Source: Myxococcota bacterium (GTDB taxonomy: Bacteria; Myxococcota_A; Polyangia; Palsa-1104; JAEUJZ01). From it: 49,682 nucleotides of DNA. The position numbers and the translations under genes were made by a program. The stretch spans positions 1-49,682 of the forward strand of contig JANWXW010000130.1 of assembly GCA_025057315.1 (NCBI GenBank). Direction: 5' to 3'. Positions within the stretch are counted from its first letter, which is position 1. The number at the start of each line of letters is the position of its first letter. Below are positions 7,994-17,111 of this stretch, in pieces. The notes below the pieces were generated by a model that was not told the origin of the DNA, made no database searches, and saw nothing but the letters and a program-made list of their open reading frames with translations.

Positions 7994-9146
7994 GGCCTCC
8001 TCCGGCCCCTTCCGGCAGCAGTCCTTGTACCAGCACATCCTGCCCGATCACCTCGACGCTCACCTCCGCCAGGCGGAGCCCCGACGGCCCCGTGGCAAAG
8101 CCGCGCGCCAACGGCACGCCCGCACCCAGCAGCACCGGCGCGACAAACAGTGCGGCCTCCTGGTACAGCCCGGCAGACAGCAGCGCTCCGTGCAGCTCGG
8201 CGCCCCCCTCGCACAGCGCGGTCAGCACCTCGCGGCGGCCGAGCAGCTCGACAACCGCCTCCAGGTCGACATCGGTGGGCCGGCCCCCATGCTTCGCTGG
8301 CGGCAGCGCCACCACCTCTACGCCGCGGTCGCGGAGCGCGGCAACCCGCTCTGGATGCGCCCGCAGCGCCTGCTCAGATGTGCAGATCAATGTGCCGGGC
8401 TGGCACACCCGCGCCTGCACCCGCAGCGACAGCTGGCCATCTAGAACCACGCGCAATGGCTGGGGTCCCTGCCATTCTGGCAGGCGCACGGTCAGCTGTG
8501 GATCGTCGCTGCGGACGGTGCCAGCGCCGATGAGCAGCGCATCGCAGCCGGCACGCAACATGTGTGCCCGCGCGCGCGCCGCCTCGCCGGTCAGCCAGAC
8601 CGGCCCCCCAGAGCCCCGCTGCTGCGGGGGGGGTGCGAGGAAGCCGTCCAGCGACACCGCGGCCTTGAGGATCAGATGGGGACGGCCGGTGGTGATCCAG
8701 CGCAGGTACCCACGGTTTTGCCGACGACATTCCTCCTCCAGCACGCCGACCTCCACCGCGACACCCGCCTGACGGAGTCGCTCCACCCCACCACCGGGCA
8801 CACGGGGGTTGGGGTCGCGCATGCCCACCACCACCCGCCGCAGGCCGGCCCGCAGCAGGGCCTCGCAGCAGTTGCCGGTGCGGCCCACATGGTTGCACGG
8901 CTCTAGGGTGACGTAGAGGGTGGCGCCCGGGGCCTGTCCGCCCAGCGAGCGGAGCGCCGCCACCTCGGCATGATCGGTGCCAGCACGGGCATGGAATCCC
9001 GTCGCCAGCAAGCGCGGAGACGGCCCCGACTCGTCGACGATCACGGCCCCGACCAGAGGATTGGGCCGCGTCTGGCCGCGGCCCCGTTCAGCCTCCGCCA
9101 GGGCCAGCCGCATGAACTCCAGGTCGTGGAGTCGAGGCGGGGTCAT
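7974..9146 (-). CDS. ribD: Bifunctional pyrimidine deaminase / reductase
   Basis: 390 residues from ATG 9146, chosen because AGGGGGG lies 6 bases upstream; ATG 9152 is directly adjacent to that site and less likely. The N-terminal deaminase has the zinc ligands H59-A-E61, C84 (TLEPCNH) and C93. It also has RPNPLVGAV and VVVGMRDPNP. The C-terminal reductase (about 150-390) begins RPHLILKAAVSLDGFLA and includes DALLIGAGTVRSDDPQLTVR and LCEGGAELHGALL. It carries out two steps of riboflavin synthesis and is the first gene of the rib operon. Confidence 0.94.
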   Translation of the reverse strand: MTPPRLHDLEFMRLALAEAERGRGQTRPNPLVGAVIVDESGPSPRLLATGFHARAGTDHAEVAALRSLGGQAPGATLYVTLEPCNHVGRTGNCCEALLRAGLRRVVVGMRDPNPRVPGGGVERLRQAGVAVEVGVLEEECRRQNRGYLRWITTGRPHLILKAAVSLDGFLAPPPQQRGSGGPVWLTGEAARARAHMLRAGCDALLIGAGTVRSDDPQLTVRLPEWQGPQPLRVVLDGQLSLRVQARVCQPGTLICTSEQALRAHPERVAALRDRGVEVVALPPAKHGGRPTDVDLEAVVELLGRREVLTALCEGGAELHGALLSAGLYQEAALFVAPVLLGAGVPLARGFATGPSGLRLAEVSVEVIGQDVLVQGLLPEGAGGGHVHRDH

Positions 9147-9349
9147 TGCCATCCCCCCTGTACCGCGGGCTGGCGCGCCGCGCAAGCGGTTGAGCCATGC
9201 AGCGCGCAGCTGGGTGCGTCATTCACCAAAGGTCACAAATTACCCACAGGCTATAAAATCTCGGAAAATCTATGTATCTCATTGAAATCAGTGACCATCT
9301 TTGATCATTGTGTTTCTTTTTCGCACAGCCCTGTGGGCAACATGAAGCA
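9147..9349 (-). promoter_or_regulatory. AT-rich leader / promoter region of the rib operon
   Basis: Positions about 9225-9345 are strikingly AT-rich compared with the genes on both sides. This is the only place for the promoter of the leftward rib operon. A weak -10-like TATAGC is visible on the minus strand near 9255, without a convincing -35. I looked for the conserved helices of the FMN riboswitch (RFN element) that often precedes rib operons and saw no match. Confidence 0.4.
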
Positions 9350-9380
9350 AACCGGCCCGGGCTTCTAGCCCGGGCCGGTT
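9350..9380 (-). terminator. Strong hairpin terminator after the tRNA pair
   Basis: A perfect 13-base inverted repeat (arms ACCGGCCCGGGCT-like, complementary over AACCGGCCCGGGC) encloses a short AGAA-type loop. It ends in GGTTTG on the minus strand, five bases past the 3' end of tRNA-Glu. It lies where transcripts of the tRNA genes, and possibly of the pyrimidine operon upstream, would end. The U-tract is short, but the stem is very stable. Confidence 0.75.
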
Positions 9381-9384
9381 CAGG

Positions 9385-9456
9385 TGACCCCAGCGGGATT
9401 TGAACCCGCGTTTTCGGCGTGAGAGGCCAACGTCCTAACCGCTAGACTATGGGGCC
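9385..9456 (-). tRNA. tRNA-Glu (anticodon CUC)
   Basis: A 72-base cloverleaf. The acceptor GGCCCCA pairs with TGGGGTC (one G-U pair) and the discriminator is A. The D arm is GTC...GAC. The anticodon stem TTGGC/GCCGA encloses the loop CTCTCAC, giving anticodon CUC at 34-36. The T arm is GCGGG-TTCAAAT-CCCGC. The full CCA end is not encoded; ACC is followed by T. Confidence 0.93.
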
Positions 9457-9470
9457 GTGTTGCATGGGAG

Positions 9471-9541
9471 TTCGGGGACAGGGATTCGAACCCCGATAGA
9501 CAGATCCAGAGTCTGCCGTCCTACCGTTAGACGATCCCCGA
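9471..9541 (-). tRNA. tRNA-Gln (anticodon CUG)
   Basis: A 71-base cloverleaf. The acceptor TCGGGGA pairs with TCCCCGA and the discriminator is A. The D arm is GTC-TAACGGTAG-GAC. The anticodon stem GCAGA/TCTGT encloses CTCTGGA, giving anticodon CUG. The T arm is CGGGG-TTCGAAT-CCCTG with one G-U pair. CCA is not encoded. It lies 14 bases upstream of tRNA-Glu in the same orientation, so both are probably cut from one transcript. Confidence 0.93.
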
Positions 9542-9575
9542 ATTCGTCAGCAGTCTACGATAGCTTCCGGCGGCG

Positions 9576-10229
9576 TCAAGGGGAAAATTTCACGATGTCG
9601 CCAGGGGGGGCATCTGCCAGCTCGTAGATGCGCTCGGCCGGCACATGGCGGTAGGCCGTGCAGCGCAGCCGGAGCCGCTGGAGCCGGAACAGCACCTCGG
9701 CCGGGGGCTCCCCGTGCGCGCGGGCGCGTTCGGCGTGCGCGCGCACTGCCTTGCATGCTTCGCGCGGATGGAACAGAAACGTCCGCGAAAACAGCAGGCG
9801 GCCGGGCGCGTCCGGGTCCGGCAGGATGCGCCCCTCGAACGTGTCGCCAACCCCCACGCCCGGCAAGCGGCGGCGCTCATCCACGTCAAAGCGGCCGCCA
9901 CCCAGTAGGTCGTCGATCGTCACGCCGCCCGGGTGGAGCCGGTGGACCTGAAACAGGCTCCGATAAGAACGTCGCAGCGCCAGGACCGAGGGCAGGTCGG
10001 CCTCGTCGATAGCCCCCGCCCTGAGCAGCCGGTCCACCGGCGGCAGCCCGTCTGCGCCCGGGCGCTCCAGTATGTACCACTCGACGAAGGCGTCGCTCCG
10101 CTCGCCGTACAGTTCGTGATCGGAGCGCACCAGACCGGTCAGCTGGCTCCATTGTTCGCGGGCCCGGAGCACGTCGGCTTCGTCGCGGGTGGCGGCGGCA
10201 ATGAGCGTGTCCAACGCGGACCAGCGCAT
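9576..10229 (-). CDS. Conserved-looking protein of unknown function, last gene of the pyr operon
   Basis: 217 residues from ATG 10229, with GGGGGG six bases upstream. The start lies two bases after the carA stop, so it is almost certainly co-transcribed with the pyrimidine genes. No signal peptide or membrane segment is present. The N-terminus is helical and charged (RDEADVLRAREQWSQLTGLV, then ELYGERSDAFVEWYILERP). The middle looks like a small beta-rich domain (FQVHRLHPGGVTIDDLLGGG, then LPGVGVGDTFEGRILPDPD). It ends with a helical segment containing LRLRCTAYRHVPAERIYEL. The pattern reminds me of uncharacterised myxobacterial proteins, but I cannot name a family. Confidence 0.7.
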   Translation of the reverse strand: MRWSALDTLIAAATRDEADVLRAREQWSQLTGLVRSDHELYGERSDAFVEWYILERPGADGLPPVDRLLRAGAIDEADLPSVLALRRSYRSLFQVHRLHPGGVTIDDLLGGGRFDVDERRRLPGVGVGDTFEGRILPDPDAPGRLLFSRTFLFHPREACKAVRAHAERARAHGEPPAEVLFRLQRLRLRCTAYRHVPAERIYELADAPPGDIVKFSP

Positions 10230-10231
10230 GC

Positions 10232-11407
10232 TTACCCCCCCTCCCCGTCGAGAGCCTCGCCCCGCACCAGGCGAGCAAAGCGGCAAAACAGATGACCCGC
10301 ATCCCGTGGCCCGGGCGAGGCCTCGGGGTGATACTGCAAGCTAAGCACCGGACGCCCCGGCAGGGCCAGCCCCTCTACCGTGTTGTCGTTTAGGTTAAGG
10401 TGAGTCAGCACCGCAACCCCATGCAGCGATGCAAAATCGACGGAAAAGCCGTGATTCTGTGAGGTGATCTCGACCCGCCCTGTGCGCAGGTCCTTGACCG
10501 GGTGGTTGATGCCGTGATGGCCGAACTTGAGCTTGTACGTCCGGCCGCCCAGCGCCAGGCTGAGAATCTGATGCCCGAGGCAGATGCCGAGCAGCGGCAC
10601 GCCCTTTGCTAGTAGGACCTGAGTGGACTGGACGGCCCAGGGCAGGGCCGCTGGGTCCCCGGGCCCGTTGGAGAGCACCACCCCGTCGGGACGGCAGGCC
10701 AGGACCTCGTCAGGCGGGGTGCGCGCCGGCACCACCGTGACCCGGAAACCAACGTCACAGAGCTGACGCAAGATGGCGTGCTTGACGCCGAAGTCATACA
10801 CCACGGCATGGCCCAGCGCTCCGGGCGGACCGAATGACGCCGCGGCGGGCTCCCCGGGCATGCGCAGGCTCGACTCCTCCCAGGTGTAGGGCGCAGGGCA
10901 GGTCACCTCGCTGACCAGGTCCCGCCCCTCCATGCCCCCCCAGCGCCGCGCCGCTGCCACCAGCTCCTCGTCGCTGCAGTCAGAAACCGGCACCGGTGAG
11001 AGCACGGCCCCGAGTGAGCCCTCCTCACGCAACAGCCGCGTCAGGGTGCGGGTGTCCACCCCGCTGATGCCCGGCACGCCTGCAGCCAGCAGCGCCTCGT
11101 GCAGCCCGACCTCACTGCGCCAGTTCGACACCGTCGGCGACAGCTCGCGCACCACGAAGCCGGCGGCATGGGCCGTGGTGGACTCTAGGTCACCCCGATT
11201 CCAGCCCACGTTGCCGATCTGGGGCGCGGTCATCAGGACAATCTGGCCCCGGTAGCTGGGGTCTGTAACCACCTCCTGGTAACCGGTCATGGCCGTGTTG
11301 AAGACCAGCTCGCCGACCACGGTGCGGCGCGCACCGAAGCTGCGGCCCCGCAACACGGTTCCATTGGCCAGGGCCAGCCTGGCTAGGCCTTCATCGATCG
11401 CAGGCAT
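10232..11407 (-). CDS. carA: Carbamoyl-phosphate synthase small (glutaminase) subunit
   Basis: 391 residues, normal length. It releases ammonia from glutamine for the large subunit CarB, which is not in this window. The N-terminal CarA domain has [21 protein letters not shown] and [12 protein letters not shown]. The class-I glutamine amidotransferase domain (about 190-390) has [19 protein letters not shown] with the nucleophilic Cys, and [12 protein letters not shown] with the catalytic His and Glu. It follows pyrC by 21 bases and supplies carbamoyl phosphate for PyrB. Confidence 0.95.
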   Translation of the reverse strand: MPAIDEGLARLALANGTVLRGRSFGARRTVVGELVFNTAMTGYQEVVTDPSYRGQIVLMTAPQIGNVGWNRGDLESTTAHAAGFVVRELSPTVSNWRSEVGLHEALLAAGVPGISGVDTRTLTRLLREEGSLGAVLSPVPVSDCSDEELVAAARRWGGMEGRDLVSEVTCPAPYTWEESSLRMPGEPAAASFGPPGALGHAVVYDFGVKHAILRQLCDVGFRVTVVPARTPPDEVLACRPDGVVLSNGPGDPAALPWAVQSTQVLLAKGVPLLGICLGHQILSLALGGRTYKLKFGHHGINHPVKDLRTGRVEITSQNHGFSVDFASLHGVAVLTHLNLNDNTVEGLALPGRPVLSLQYHPEASPGPRDAGHLFCRFARLVRGEALDGEGG

Positions 11408-11428
11408 GCCGTACCTTTTTCTCTCTCG

Positions 11429-12793
11429 TTATCTAGGCGCAGGGGGTGCGGTGGGAAGGGGACCCATCTCGTCGTGCACCACCTCGCCGCGGCAGACGGT
11501 CAGCACCGCCCGGCCCCGGACCTGCCAGCCGACAAAGGGGGTATTCCGGCTCTTGGAGCGAATGGTTGTACCATCTACGGTCCAGACGCGCTGCAAGTCC
11601 AGCACGGTCACATCGGCCGGGCTGCCAGGCCGAAGGCTGCCGCCTGGCAAGCCGAAGAGCGTCGCCGGCCGTGATGTGAGCCGGGCGATCATGTCGGGCA
11701 GGCTGATCACGCGCTCCTCCACCAGACGCAGCAGCAGCGGCAGGGCCGTCTCCAGCCCGATCATGCCAAAGGCTGCCCGATCGAACTCGACCTGTTTGTC
11801 CTGGGGGGCATGAGGCGCGTGGTCGGTGGCAAAGCAATCGATCGTCCCATCGGCGAGTCCTTCTTTCAGCGCGGCCACATCGGCCTCGCTCCGCAGGGGC
11901 GGCGCGACCTTGGTGGCGGTGTCGTAGCTGCAGCAGGCCGCATCGGTCAGGGTCAAGTGGTGCGGGGTCACCTCGCAGCTGACCGGCAGGCCCGCCCGCT
12001 TTGCCTCGCGCACCGCCCGGACCGAGGCTGCCGTCGAGATGTGTGCCACGTGGTAGCGAGCGCCGGTCAGGGCACACAGTTCCAAGTCACGCAGGACCAT
12101 CACGGACTCCGCGCAGGCCGGCTGGCCACGCAGCCCCGCCCGAGTGGCAGCCGGCCCCTCGTTCATGACCCCGCCCGCACTGAGAGAAAGGTCCTCGGCG
12201 TGCTGCACCAGGGGCAGGCCCAGCATGCGAGCATACTCCATGGCGCGACGCATCAGCTCCGCGTTCATCACCGGACGACCATCGTCGGAGAAGGCGACCA
12301 CGCCGGCCTCTTTCAGCTCGGCCATCTCGGCCAGCGCCTCTCCCCGCAGGCCCTGCGAGATGGCACCAATGGGCCGCACCCGCACCACACCCACCTCCGC
12401 GGCCCGGCGCAGCACCAGCTCGGTCACGGCGCGGCAGTCGTTGGGTGGGGTGGTGTTGGGCATGCAGCACACGGTGGTGAAGCCACCTGCAGCGGCGGCG
12501 CGAGTACCCGAGGCGATGTCCTCCTTGTACTCATGGCCCGGCTCGCGCAGATGAACATGTAGGTCAATGAACCCTGGACACACCACCAGCCCGCTGGCGC
12601 GCACAAGCCGCGCACCGGGGGGTACCTGCCCGTCGGAGATGTGGGGCGACACTGCCACCACGCGGCCGCCTGCCAGAAGCACATCTGCGCAGCCATCGAG
12701 CCCGGCCGCTGGGTCAATGACCCGCCCGCCACGGATGAGCAGAGGCGGAGGGACGGAGCCCTCCGATTGCCGAATCTCGTCGTTCATCCTCAT
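11429..12793 (-). CDS. pyrC: Dihydroorotase
   Basis: 454 residues, class-I amidohydrolase dihydroorotase. It closes carbamoyl aspartate to dihydroorotate. The zinc motif is [13 protein letters not shown] (H79, H81). It is followed by [51 protein letters not shown] and the C-terminal [10 protein letters not shown] strand. The start overlaps pyrB by four bases; a second ATG two codons in is equally possible. Confidence 0.95.
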   Translation of the reverse strand: MRMNDEIRQSEGSVPPPLLIRGGRVIDPAAGLDGCADVLLAGGRVVAVSPHISDGQVPPGARLVRASGLVVCPGFIDLHVHLREPGHEYKEDIASGTRAAAAGGFTTVCCMPNTTPPNDCRAVTELVLRRAAEVGVVRVRPIGAISQGLRGEALAEMAELKEAGVVAFSDDGRPVMNAELMRRAMEYARMLGLPLVQHAEDLSLSAGGVMNEGPAATRAGLRGQPACAESVMVLRDLELCALTGARYHVAHISTAASVRAVREAKRAGLPVSCEVTPHHLTLTDAACCSYDTATKVAPPLRSEADVAALKEGLADGTIDCFATDHAPHAPQDKQVEFDRAAFGMIGLETALPLLLRLVEERVISLPDMIARLTSRPATLFGLPGGSLRPGSPADVTVLDLQRVWTVDGTTIRSKSRNTPFVGWQVRGRAVLTVCRGEVVHDEMGPLPTAPPAPR

Positions 12794-13734
12794 GCCTCGA
12801 CCGTGCCGCCGCCAAGTAGGTACAGCAGCGCCATGCGCACCGCAACGCCGTAGGTGACCTGCTCCAAGATCACCGATCGGGGCCCATCGGCGACAGCGGG
12901 ATCGATCTCAACGCCGCGGTGCAGAGGGCCTGGGTGCATGATGATGGCGTCAGGCCTTAGGCGGGCCGCGCGGGCAGGGCCCAGCCCAAAGGTGCGGCTG
13001 TACTCGCGCAGGTTCGGGAACAGACCCGCGCTCTGGCGCTCGGACTGAAGGCGCAGCATCATCATGACATCTACCAGCGGCAGGACCTCGTCGAGCGCGT
13101 CGTGCAGGTGCACGCGCCCTGGGGGGCGGCACAGCGTCTCGATGCCAGGCGGCATCATCGTACGCGGCGCGACCAGGTGCACCTCGGCCCCCATCAGGGT
13201 CAGGCCGATGAGGTCAGACCGCGCCACGCGAGAGTGGGCGATGTCGCCGCAGATGCCGACGCGCAGGCGGGCCATATCGCCCTTGTGACGGCGGATGGTG
13301 GCTAGGTCCAGCAGCGCCTGAGTCGGATGCTCGTGCATCCCATCGCCGGCGTTGATCACCGCAGCGTCGATGTGCGCAGCGATAAGGTGCGCAGCACCGG
13401 AGGCGCTGTGACGCAGAACGACCACATCGGGCGCCATGGCCTGGAGGTTGCGGGCCGTATCGAGGAGCGTCTCGCCCTTGACCGTCGAGGCGGTGGAGCC
13501 GGACAGGTTGATGGTATCGGCCGACAGCCGCTTGGCGGCAATTTCAAAGGAAGTCCGTGTGCGGGTGGAGGGCTCCAGAAACAGGTTGATGACCGTTCGC
13601 CCGCGCAGCGTCGGCACCTTCTTGATGGGGCGAGTCGAGATCTCCAGAAACGTGTCGGCCAGGTCGAGGATCTGCGTAATGTCTTGCGGGCTCAGATCGG
13701 CCATCCCCAACAGGTGGCGATGAGGGAAGGCCAT
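12790..13734 (-). CDS. pyrB: Aspartate carbamoyltransferase catalytic subunit
   Basis: 314 residues, the usual catalytic-chain length. It transfers the carbamoyl group to aspartate. The carbamoyl-phosphate site [13 protein letters not shown] is intact, followed by [26 protein letters not shown] and [10 protein letters not shown] (HPTQ). Near the end [15 protein letters not shown] closes the active site. The start ATG shares its A with the pyrR stop (TGATG). No regulatory chain pyrI is seen, as expected where PyrR controls the operon. Confidence 0.96.
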   Translation of the reverse strand: MAFPHRHLLGMADLSPQDITQILDLADTFLEISTRPIKKVPTLRGRTVINLFLEPSTRTRTSFEIAAKRLSADTINLSGSTASTVKGETLLDTARNLQAMAPDVVVLRHSASGAAHLIAAHIDAAVINAGDGMHEHPTQALLDLATIRRHKGDMARLRVGICGDIAHSRVARSDLIGLTLMGAEVHLVAPRTMMPPGIETLCRPPGRVHLHDALDEVLPLVDVMMMLRLQSERQSAGLFPNLREYSRTFGLGPARAARLRPDAIIMHPGPLHRGVEIDPAVADGPRSVILEQVTYGVAVRMALLYLLGGGTVEA

Positions 13735-14324
13735 CAGCGGTCCTCCCGGCCCCCAGCGGGGGGCGCCGATGCATCCTCCAGCCGTCGCCGGAGCACAACC
13801 CGGTCCTGGCCGTGGGTCTCCACCAGCTCCACCTTGACCGTCTCGTCGCGGCCGGTCTGGACCTGCAGACCGGTGTAGTCGGGCTGAATGGGCAGCTCGC
13901 GCCCCCCCCGGTCCACGAGCACGGCCAGCTCGACCGCCCGCGGCCGGCCAAAGTCCATCAGGGCATCCAGCGCCGCGCGTACGGTCCGCCCTGTGTAAAG
14001 CACATCGTCGACCAGCACAATCTTGCGCCCAGCGATGGGGCCAGGCAGCTCGGTCGGCCCCACCTTGGGCCGCGGCAGCCCAGAAAAGACATCGTCGCGG
14101 TAGAGGGTGATGTCGATCTTGCCCAGCGCAGGCGCCGGCCCTTCGGCCTCTGCGATGAGGCGTGCCAGACGCTGCGACAGCGGCACGCCACCGGTGCGGA
14201 TGCCCATCAGGACGAGCCCATCAGGCCCCCCATTCCGTTCGAGGATCGCACTGGCGATGCGGCGCAACACCCGCGCTATGCCTGCTGCATCCAGCAGCTC
14301 GCGGCGGTCCTCTAGGCGAACCAT
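13734..14324 (-). CDS. pyrR: PyrR: pyrimidine operon regulator / uracil phosphoribosyltransferase
   Basis: 196 residues. It shows the type-I phosphoribosyltransferase PRPP-binding motif [20 protein letters not shown] and the PyrR-typical [12 protein letters not shown] and [11 protein letters not shown]. In several bacteria PyrR binds leader RNA and attenuates pyr genes when UMP is high. Here it is the first gene of pyrR-pyrB-pyrC-carA. The leader at 14325-14465 shows no PyrR-binding loop on the coding strand that I can recognise. A short palindrome, GCAGGCCCTGC, lies just upstream. The C-terminal about 15 residues are a disordered extension. Confidence 0.93.
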   Translation of the reverse strand: MVRLEDRRELLDAAGIARVLRRIASAILERNGGPDGLVLMGIRTGGVPLSQRLARLIAEAEGPAPALGKIDITLYRDDVFSGLPRPKVGPTELPGPIAGRKIVLVDDVLYTGRTVRAALDALMDFGRPRAVELAVLVDRGGRELPIQPDYTGLQVQTGRDETVKVELVETHGQDRVVLRRRLEDASAPPAGGREDR

Positions 14325-14465
14325 ATCGCCGCATCCTTAGCGCAGGGCCTGCACCAAAATCAAGGCTCGTGGCGCCCGCCCACAACCCCCCCGCCATCTG
14401 CTGCTTGGATCTTCGCTCTCCGTGCCACCCTGCACCTGAACCAGAGAGGGATGACGTCGGCAGGC

Positions 14466-14642
14466 TCAGTAATTCAGGATGGCCACCCCGCGCTCGGGCT
14501 CGTCCTTGTTGCCATAAGTGCCTGGAGGCGCGGGTTCGGGCGGGTTGTCCGCGGGGACCTCCAGGGATGGTTGTTCATCCCGATAACGGCGCTGCTCCTC
14601 CTCCCGCCGCCGGATCTGTTCAATGATCCATGGGTCGAGCAT
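14466..14642 (-). CDS. Small conserved-type protein, 58 aa, unknown function
   Basis: 58 codons, beginning MLDPWIIEQIRRREEEQRRY and ending GVAILNY. The ATG at 14642 has GGGGAG about 8 bases upstream. The protein is a short charged amphipathic helix followed by a proline-rich middle (LEVPADNPPEPAPPG). The opening D-P-W-I-I-E-x-I-R-R-R-E-E-E is a pattern I recall from short uncharacterised proteins in many proteobacteria and Myxococcota. No signal peptide or membrane segment is visible. It is transcribed toward pyrR and away from the ferritin-like gene. Confidence 0.72.
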   Translation of the reverse strand: MLDPWIIEQIRRREEEQRRYRDEQPSLEVPADNPPEPAPPGTYGNKDEPERGVAILNY

Positions 14643-14754
14643 GACATGTTCTCCCCGGGATTACCCGGCCACAAGTGAGTCGGGAACGATCCATACAACA
14701 AAAATATTTTACCAACTTTTGCCCAGTGCGCCACATTTTGTCACGGAAACGACC

Positions 14755-15132
14755 ATGGCCAACCCCTCCTACCACGAACCCATCGATAAGCTCAGCGAGA
14801 CAACACAGGACCTGCACCGGGCCCTCCGCTCCCTCATGGAAGAGCTGGAGGCTATCGACTGGTACCAGCAGCGGGTGGATGCCACCTCGGATGCCGCACT
14901 GCGGCGCATCCTGGCCCACAATCGGGACGAGGAAATCGAGCATGCAGCCATGACGCTAGAGTGGATCCGCCGTCACCATCCGGCCTTTGATGCCGCCCTG
15001 CGAACCTACCTGTTCACCGAGGGCGACGTAACAGCGCTGGAGGAGCGGGCAAGCGGAGCCACCGCCGGGGCACCCCCTACGCTGCACCCGAGCCCCCTGA
15101 CCACGATCGGCAGCCTGCGCCAGAGATCATGA
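14755..15132 (+). CDS. Encapsulated ferritin-like protein with encapsulin cargo-loading peptide
   Basis: 125 residues from ATG 14755. Residues 5-90 match the encapsulated ferritin (EncFtn) family: HRALRSLMEELEAIDWYQQR, then LAHNRDEEIEHAAMTLEWIR and YLFTEGD. The ferroxidase ligands are E30, E60 and H63, and W36 of the DWY motif is present. EncFtn has two helices per chain and works as a decamer that oxidises Fe(II). Residues 91-113 are a flexible linker, and the C-terminus PLTTIGSLRQRS matches the encapsulin targeting peptide (LTxGSL-type). The neighbours are unrelated; no encapsulin shell gene follows, which is unusual. Confidence 0.93.
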   Translation: MANPSYHEPIDKLSETTQDLHRALRSLMEELEAIDWYQQRVDATSDAALRRILAHNRDEEIEHAAMTLEWIRRHHPAFDAALRTYLFTEGDVTALEERASGATAGAPPTLHPSPLTTIGSLRQRS

Positions 15133-15147
15133 TGCGCATTCCGACCC

Positions 15148-15795
15148 TTACTGAAGCTGGAGCACACACCAGCGCCCTTGTTCCAGGACCAGCCGGGCCT
15201 CGCGCTGCTCCCCGACCGGCAGCCGGGCCTGGTGGCCCTCGATCAGAAAGGGCTCGGACAGGTGGCGCTTGACCGCCTCCAGCTGGCTGCGCAGCTCGTC
15301 CTTGTAGGGGCCCTCCCAGCGCTGGCGGAGCGTCTGCTCCGAGATCTGCTCGCGCAGCCGCTGCGGCACGAAGCGCAGGGCCACGGCGTAGCGGCGGGCC
15401 TCGATGGCGCGAACGAAGGAGCGGAGCGCCGCGGCAGGGGTGTTCTGAGGGTAGAAGTCGAGCGGGTCGCCCGCCAGCAGCCAGGGCTGCCCCGGACGCT
15501 GCACCAGCACCACGGTCTCTGGTGGCAGGCTCAGCTCCAGGCGGAGCTCACTGCGGACCGCTCCAGCGCGCAGCGCCCCCAGGGCGCGATGCAGCTCTTC
15601 ATGGTTGCGCTGAACCAGCCGATGGAAGCAGGGCAGATCGCACTGCTCTCGGTAGGCGGGGCTGGTCATCCGCCAGGCCTTGCTGATCTGGCCCTGGTTG
15701 ACCCGTTCCAACCAGCGCCGCAGGGTCTGCTCCGGACCAGGAGGCCGGAGGGAGCAGGCCGACAGCAGCAGCGCGAGGCAGGCAGCAGCTCTCAT
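15148..15795 (-). CDS. Lipoprotein of unknown function
   Basis: 215 residues from ATG 15795, which overlaps the stop of the PPC-domain gene by four bases. The N-terminus MRAAACLALLLSAC is a lipoprotein signal with cleavage before C14. The mature protein begins with a helical segment PEQTLRRWLERVNQGQISKAW and has two similar parts: one around TSPAYREQCDLPCFHRLVQ and one around AALRSFVRAIEARRYAVALRF. Both resemble small NTF2-like or DUF4878-type lipoprotein domains, where short helices and a curved sheet scaffold an envelope protein. The family is not certain. It is the last gene of the ompH-fabZ operon. Confidence 0.72.
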   Translation of the reverse strand: MRAAACLALLLSACSLRPPGPEQTLRRWLERVNQGQISKAWRMTSPAYREQCDLPCFHRLVQRNHEELHRALGALRAGAVRSELRLELSLPPETVVLVQRPGQPWLLAGDPLDFYPQNTPAAALRSFVRAIEARRYAVALRFVPQRLREQISEQTLRQRWEGPYKDELRSQLEAVKRHLSEPFLIEGHQARLPVGEQREARLVLEQGRWCVLQLQ

Positions 15796-17111
15796 GGGCT
15801 CTCCGGCGCCACCTGATACTCGAGGCGATAGGGGGCATCGAAGCACACCCCACCTCCGCGGCCGGCCACGCGCACCAGCAGATCTTCCCTCCGTCGCAGG
15901 CTCAGCGACGGTCCCCTGGGCTCGCCGGGCACGACCAGCTCCGCCGGGCAGTCGCCCACCAGGCGCAGGGACACCACCGAGGGGACCGACAGCGGCAGCC
16001 GGAAGCAGTCTTGGTCCCCCGGCCACAGGAACCCCGCCACCTCCCCTGCCCGCTGGTGGGGCAGCGGTGTGGCCTCCTCGCAGCGGTCGTTGGGTTCCTG
16101 CTCAGCGCCCTCTAGGGCCGGCTCAGTCGCCACGCGAACCTGGTAGCGACCCTGTCCGGCACGGCGTACGGAGGCGGCCCGGAGGCCCAGCAAGATGCGT
16201 CGCGTGCCCTCGGGCAGGCCGACGTTGCGCAGGCGCAGCTCTCCGTTCCGACCGCGCACCTCCAGCAGAGGCGCACCCCCTTCGGCCAGCAGCCGGGCTG
16301 CCAGCTCCATTCCCGGCGACAGGATTTCCAGTCGCAGGATGGTACCGCGGGCCACGCCGGCATCTACACCATTCTGCGGCCCCGGCAACGGCACGGAGAA
16401 CCAGTCCTGGTCCGTGCGCCAGGAGATCTGGCCAAACAGGTCGCGCTCGGCCACCTCCCATGCCTGCTCCGGCGTGTCGTTGGGCTCGATTTCGCTGCCC
16501 AGCGGGGCGGCTGACTGGTGCAGCAGCAGCTGGTAGGGAGCCTGAGGCGGCATGGCGGGAGCGCGCGACGAGGCCCGCACCCGCAGATACAGGGTCTGGC
16601 CGAGGCGCACCACCAGGCCCGGCAGCCGCTCTGCCCCCCCGGCGGGCTTGTCGTCCAGCAACACCATGCGCCGGCCTTCTCCATCGAGGACCTCCAGGGC
16701 CAGATCGGCGGTCCCGTCCGGCACCAGCTCGACGGCCAGCTCCTGCGGCGTGGGCTCGGCGCCGGACTGCGCTGTGGGCAGCTGCACCAGATACGCATAC
16801 CAGTCCTGGTCCGGCTTGCCATCGGGATGAGCCGCCAGCGAGCCGCGTAGGCCCTTGCCCGGCTCCAGCGGCTGCGCCTGGTCGCGATCGTCGTCTGGCT
16901 CCTGCTCATCGAGCAAGGGCTGGGCCACCACCTCCACAGCACGTCCCCCCCCGTCCACCACCTCTACGAGCGGCCCCGCATCGGGCGACCTTGGAATCGG
17001 GCGGCGGCGGTTGCAACCATACGCCACCACCAGCAGCGCCAACACCCCCAGGGCCACCCGGATCCAGCCAGGGTGAGGCCGCTCCCCCCTGCGCGGCGAG
17101 GCCGGGCTCAT
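15792..17111 (-). CDS. Exported or lipid-anchored protein with three PPC-type domains
   Basis: 439 residues. Residues 16-33 are hydrophobic and end VVAYGC, a possible lipobox. Three repeats follow with the pre-peptidase C-terminal (PPC) signature: EQEPDDDRDQA with DQDWYAY, EIEPNDTPEQA with DQDWFSV, and EQEPNDRCEEA with DQDCFRL. Each is an E-x-E-P-N-D calcium-type turn followed by a strand with DWF. No protease domain is attached. Such proteins are usually secreted or surface-bound and bind matrix or calcium. The start overlaps fabZ by four bases, so it is tied to envelope biogenesis. Confidence 0.75.
   Translation of the reverse strand: MSPASPRRGERPHPGWIRVALGVLALLVVAYGCNRRRPIPRSPDAGPLVEVVDGGGRAVEVVAQPLLDEQEPDDDRDQAQPLEPGKGLRGSLAAHPDGKPDQDWYAYLVQLPTAQSGAEPTPQELAVELVPDGTADLALEVLDGEGRRMVLLDDKPAGGAERLPGLVVRLGQTLYLRVRASSRAPAMPPQAPYQLLLHQSAAPLGSEIEPNDTPEQAWEVAERDLFGQISWRTDQDWFSVPLPGPQNGVDAGVARGTILRLEILSPGMELAARLLAEGGAPLLEVRGRNGELRLRNVGLPEGTRRILLGLRAASVRRAGQGRYQVRVATEPALEGAEQEPNDRCEEATPLPHQRAGEVAGFLWPGDQDCFRLPLSVPSVVSLRLVGDCPAELVVPGEPRGPSLSLRRREDLLVRVAGRGGGVCFDAPYRLEYQVAPESP

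Noticed and set aside
14438..14452. CCAGAGAGG, resembling the PyrR RNA-binding loop
   Set aside because: It is on the plus strand, while the pyr operon is transcribed from the minus strand, so it would not be in the leader RNA.
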